From assembly GCF_030282845.1 (NCBI RefSeq), contig NZ_JASTWE010000022.1:1-57410 (forward strand): a stretch of 57,410 nt of DNA, given 5' to 3'. The stretch comes from Pseudodesulfovibrio pelocollis. Lineage in GTDB: Bacteria > Desulfobacterota > Desulfovibrionia > Desulfovibrionales > Desulfovibrionaceae. A program made the position numbers and the translations under genes. The notes under the pieces were generated by a model. It saw only the letters and a program-made list of their open reading frames with translations, did no database searches and was not told the origin of the DNA. Of the stretch, positions 55,631 to 57,410 are shown in pieces. Position 1 is the first letter of the stretch, and each line of letters starts with the position of its first letter.

Positions 55631-57410
55631 ATGGCAGACAAGATTCTCTCCGGCATTCCGGTGGCCACCGGCATCGCCATCGGCAAGGCGTTCTTTGTCA
55701 ACCGCAACCACAAGGCGCATCTGCCCCGGCACACCGTGCCTGCGGCCGCGATGGACGCCGAGGTGGAGCGGCTGCACGACGCCTTTGCCGCCGTGGAGGC
55801 GGAGCTGACCGTCATCCGCGCGCAGGTTCCCGTCGACCTTCGGGACTACGGCCTGCTCATCGACACCCATGTGCTCATGCTCAAGGACCCCAAGCTCTCG
55901 GGCGTGGCCGAGGAGTATGTGCGCACCCTGGGCCTCAACTGCGCCTGGGCGCTGGAAAAGGCCGTGGCCGATCAGGAGGCCGCCTTTGGTGCGGTCCACG
56001 ATCCCTACATCCGCGAGCGCATGCAGGACGTGCGCGTGGTGGCGGACAAGGTCCAGGCCAAGCTCATCGGCCGCGAGACCGACCTGACCGCCATCCCGGG
56101 CCGGGTCATCATCATGGCCCACGACCTGACTCCGGCCGACACCGTGGAGATCCAGGTCAGCCGGATCATGGGCTTTGCCACCGTACGCGGCGGCAAGACC
56201 TCGCACACCGGCATCATGGCCCGCTCCATGGGCATCCCTGCCTTGGTGGGCGTGGACATGCTGGAGGATTTCGTCCACGACGGCGATCTGGTGGTCATCG
56301 ACGGCCTGACCGGCCGCATCGTGGTCAATCCCACCGAGGCCGAGCTTGAGGAATACAACGAGCGCGCCGCCTCTTTCGAGGACTACACCCGCAAGATCAA
56401 GCGCGGCTGCCAGCTGCCGGCCGAGACCTTCGACGGCTCCCGCGTCCAGGTGCTGGCCAACATCGAGCTGGTGGAGGAGATCCCCGCCGCCCTGGACAAC
56501 GGTGCCGAGGGCGTGGGCCTGTACCGCACCGAATACGCCTACCTGAACCGCACCGATCTGCCCACCGAGGACGAGCTGGCCGAGAAATACATCGATCTCG
56601 CCGCCATCCTGTCGCCGCGCAAGGTGGTATTTCGGACCCTGGACCTGGGCGCGGACAAGTTCATCTCCGCCTTTGGCGAACTCAACGAGACCAACCCGGC
56701 CATGGGGTTGCGGGCCATCCGCTTCTGCCTGCGCAACCCCGAGCTGTTCAAGGTCCAGCTGCGCGCCATCCTGCGTGCCTCGGCCTATGGCAACGTCTCC
56801 CTCATGTTTCCCATGATCTCGGGGGTCAAGGAGGTGCGCCAGGCCAAGGCGTGGCTGGCCCAGGCCAAGGCGGAACTGCGCCGCGAGGGCGTGGCCCACA
56901 ACCCCGAGATGCCGGTGGGCATCATGATCGAGCTGCCCTCGGCCGCCATGATCGCCGAGTTCCTGGCCCGGGAGGTGGACTTCTTCTCCATCGGCACCAA
57001 CGATCTCATCCAGTATTCCATCGGTGTGGACCGGACCAACCACCATGTGTCCTATCTCTACCAGCCGCTGCACCCGGCCACCCTGCGCACCATCAAGCTG
57101 GTGGTTGACGCCGCCCATCAGGCGGGCATAGAAGTCTCCCTGTGCGGCGAGGTGGCGAGTGACCCGTTCTGCGTGCCCATCCTGCTCGGCATGGGCATCG
57201 ATTCCATCTCCCTGACGCCCCAGGCCATCCCGGGCATCAAGCGCATCATCCGGCAGACCAACATGCACGACTGCCGAAAGCTGCTGCGCAAGGTGCTCGA
57301 ATGCCGTACCGTCAGCCGCATCAACGGACTGGTCATGGACAACATCTTCAAGTCCTTCCCGGACGAGGTCACGTTCTTCTCGTCCCTGCTCGAAAACGAC
57401 GAATCGCCGT
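55631..57410 (+). CDS. ptsI: PTS Enzyme I (phosphoenolpyruvate-protein phosphotransferase), 3' end cut by window
   Basis: At least 593 residues with no stop before the edge, so the protein is essentially complete but for its C-terminus. EI takes phosphate from phosphoenolpyruvate and passes it to HPr. The phosphorylated histidine is H192 in RGGKTSHTGIMARS; the PEP-binding signature is IMIELPSAAMIAEFLARE, DFFSIGTNDLIQY; the catalytic Cys is C505 in SLCGEVASD. ATG 55631 directly follows the HPr stop. Confidence 0.94.
   Translation, partial: MADKILSGIPVATGIAIGKAFFVNRNHKAHLPRHTVPAAAMDAEVERLHDAFAAVEAELTVIRAQVPVDLRDYGLLIDTHVLMLKDPKLSGVAEEYVRTLGLNCAWALEKAVADQEAAFGAVHDPYIRERMQDVRVVADKVQAKLIGRETDLTAIPGRVIIMAHDLTPADTVEIQVSRIMGFATVRGGKTSHTGIMARSMGIPALVGVDMLEDFVHDGDLVVIDGLTGRIVVNPTEAELEEYNERAASFEDYTRKIKRGCQLPAETFDGSRVQVLANIELVEEIPAALDNGAEGVGLYRTEYAYLNRTDLPTEDELAEKYIDLAAILSPRKVVFRTLDLGADKFISAFGELNETNPAMGLRAIRFCLRNPELFKVQLRAILRASAYGNVSLMFPMISGVKEVRQAKAWLAQAKAELRREGVAHNPEMPVGIMIELPSAAMIAEFLAREVDFFSIGTNDLIQYSIGVDRTNHHVSYLYQPLHPATLRTIKLVVDAAHQAGIEVSLCGEVASDPFCVPILLGMGIDSISLTPQAIPGIKRIIRQTNMHDCRKLLRKVLECRTVSRINGLVMDNIFKSFPDEVTFFSSLLENDESP

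Noticed and set aside
55334-57268. 644-codon frame antisense to ptsI
   Set aside because: Antisense shadow; the His/Gly/Val-rich composition is typical of reverse-complemented GC-rich coding sequence.

Overview
The window is GC-rich bacterial chromosome (roughly 65-70% GC by eye) from a sulfate-reducing Desulfovibrionales-type bacterium, Desulfovibrio/Pseudodesulfovibrio-like. The reasons are a periplasmic tetraheme cytochrome c3, a siroheme-decarboxylase gene (ahbB) beside hemL, a CobA-HemD fusion, anaerobic-type cobalamin genes (cbiD, cbiG, cbiH) and a TrmD fused to a second SPOUT domain. The assignment is inference; there is no rRNA in the window and I saw no tRNA or CRISPR array.

Layout. 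1-800: a toxin/antitoxin-type edge, with the N-terminus of an ImmA/IrrE-like protein cut by the window start and a parDE-like pair under a palindromic operator. 900-4,780: pncC, small conserved proteins, argJ and an HD hydrolase, interspersed with two copies of a terminal-inverted-repeat element. 4,980-8,630: an Mla lipid-transport operon (mlaE-F-D-C-A). 8,640-19,320: a phosphodiesterase, a periplasmic binding protein overlapping a Cache-HAMP-PAS-GGDEF-EAL protein, a TPR protein, cbiA/cobB, an MFS exporter, an AMMECR1 protein and an HD-GYP protein. 19,400-23,430 (minus strand): a Cys-rich small protein, DUF4389, FapA/DUF342 and a BPL_N-type amidotransferase-like protein. 23,500-28,770: valS, a low-GC Abi_2/AbiF-type HEPN gene preceded by a structured non-coding element, then cobA-hemD. 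28,850-38,030: purN, cbiD, an epimerase, a third repeat copy, gpsA, ahbB-hemL and cbiG-cbiH. 38,233-42,983: cytochrome c3, a very acidic scaffold-like protein, a phosphotransferase, an aminotransferase and a DksA-like protein. 42,990-44,190: an AT-rich foreign gene with its own promoter and terminator. 44,210-57,410: metB-like gene, ffh-rpsP-khpA-rimM-trmD-rplS, rnhB-yraN-rsmI-bioB-bioY, then a mannose-type EIID, HPr and Enzyme I that runs off the right edge.

Functional themes. Tetrapyrrole metabolism recurs: HemL makes 5-aminolevulinate, CobA-HemD makes precorrin-2, AhbB belongs to siroheme-dependent heme synthesis, and CbiA/D/G/H build the corrin ring, next to a multiheme cytochrome that consumes heme. 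A second theme is the translation/secretion block from ffh to rsmI. Cyclic-di-GMP signalling is represented by a GGDEF-EAL protein and an HD-GYP protein.

Most interesting. (1) The Abi_2 HEPN RNase gene with an upstream multi-stem RNA element, a candidate AbiF-type toxin/RNA-antitoxin system. (2) Three copies of a MITE-like palindromic element whose ends co-vary. (3) The Asp/Glu-rich protein with a conserved-looking C-terminal helix, resembling a PopZ-like scaffold in architecture. (4) The AT-rich orphan gene at 43.1-44.1 kb.
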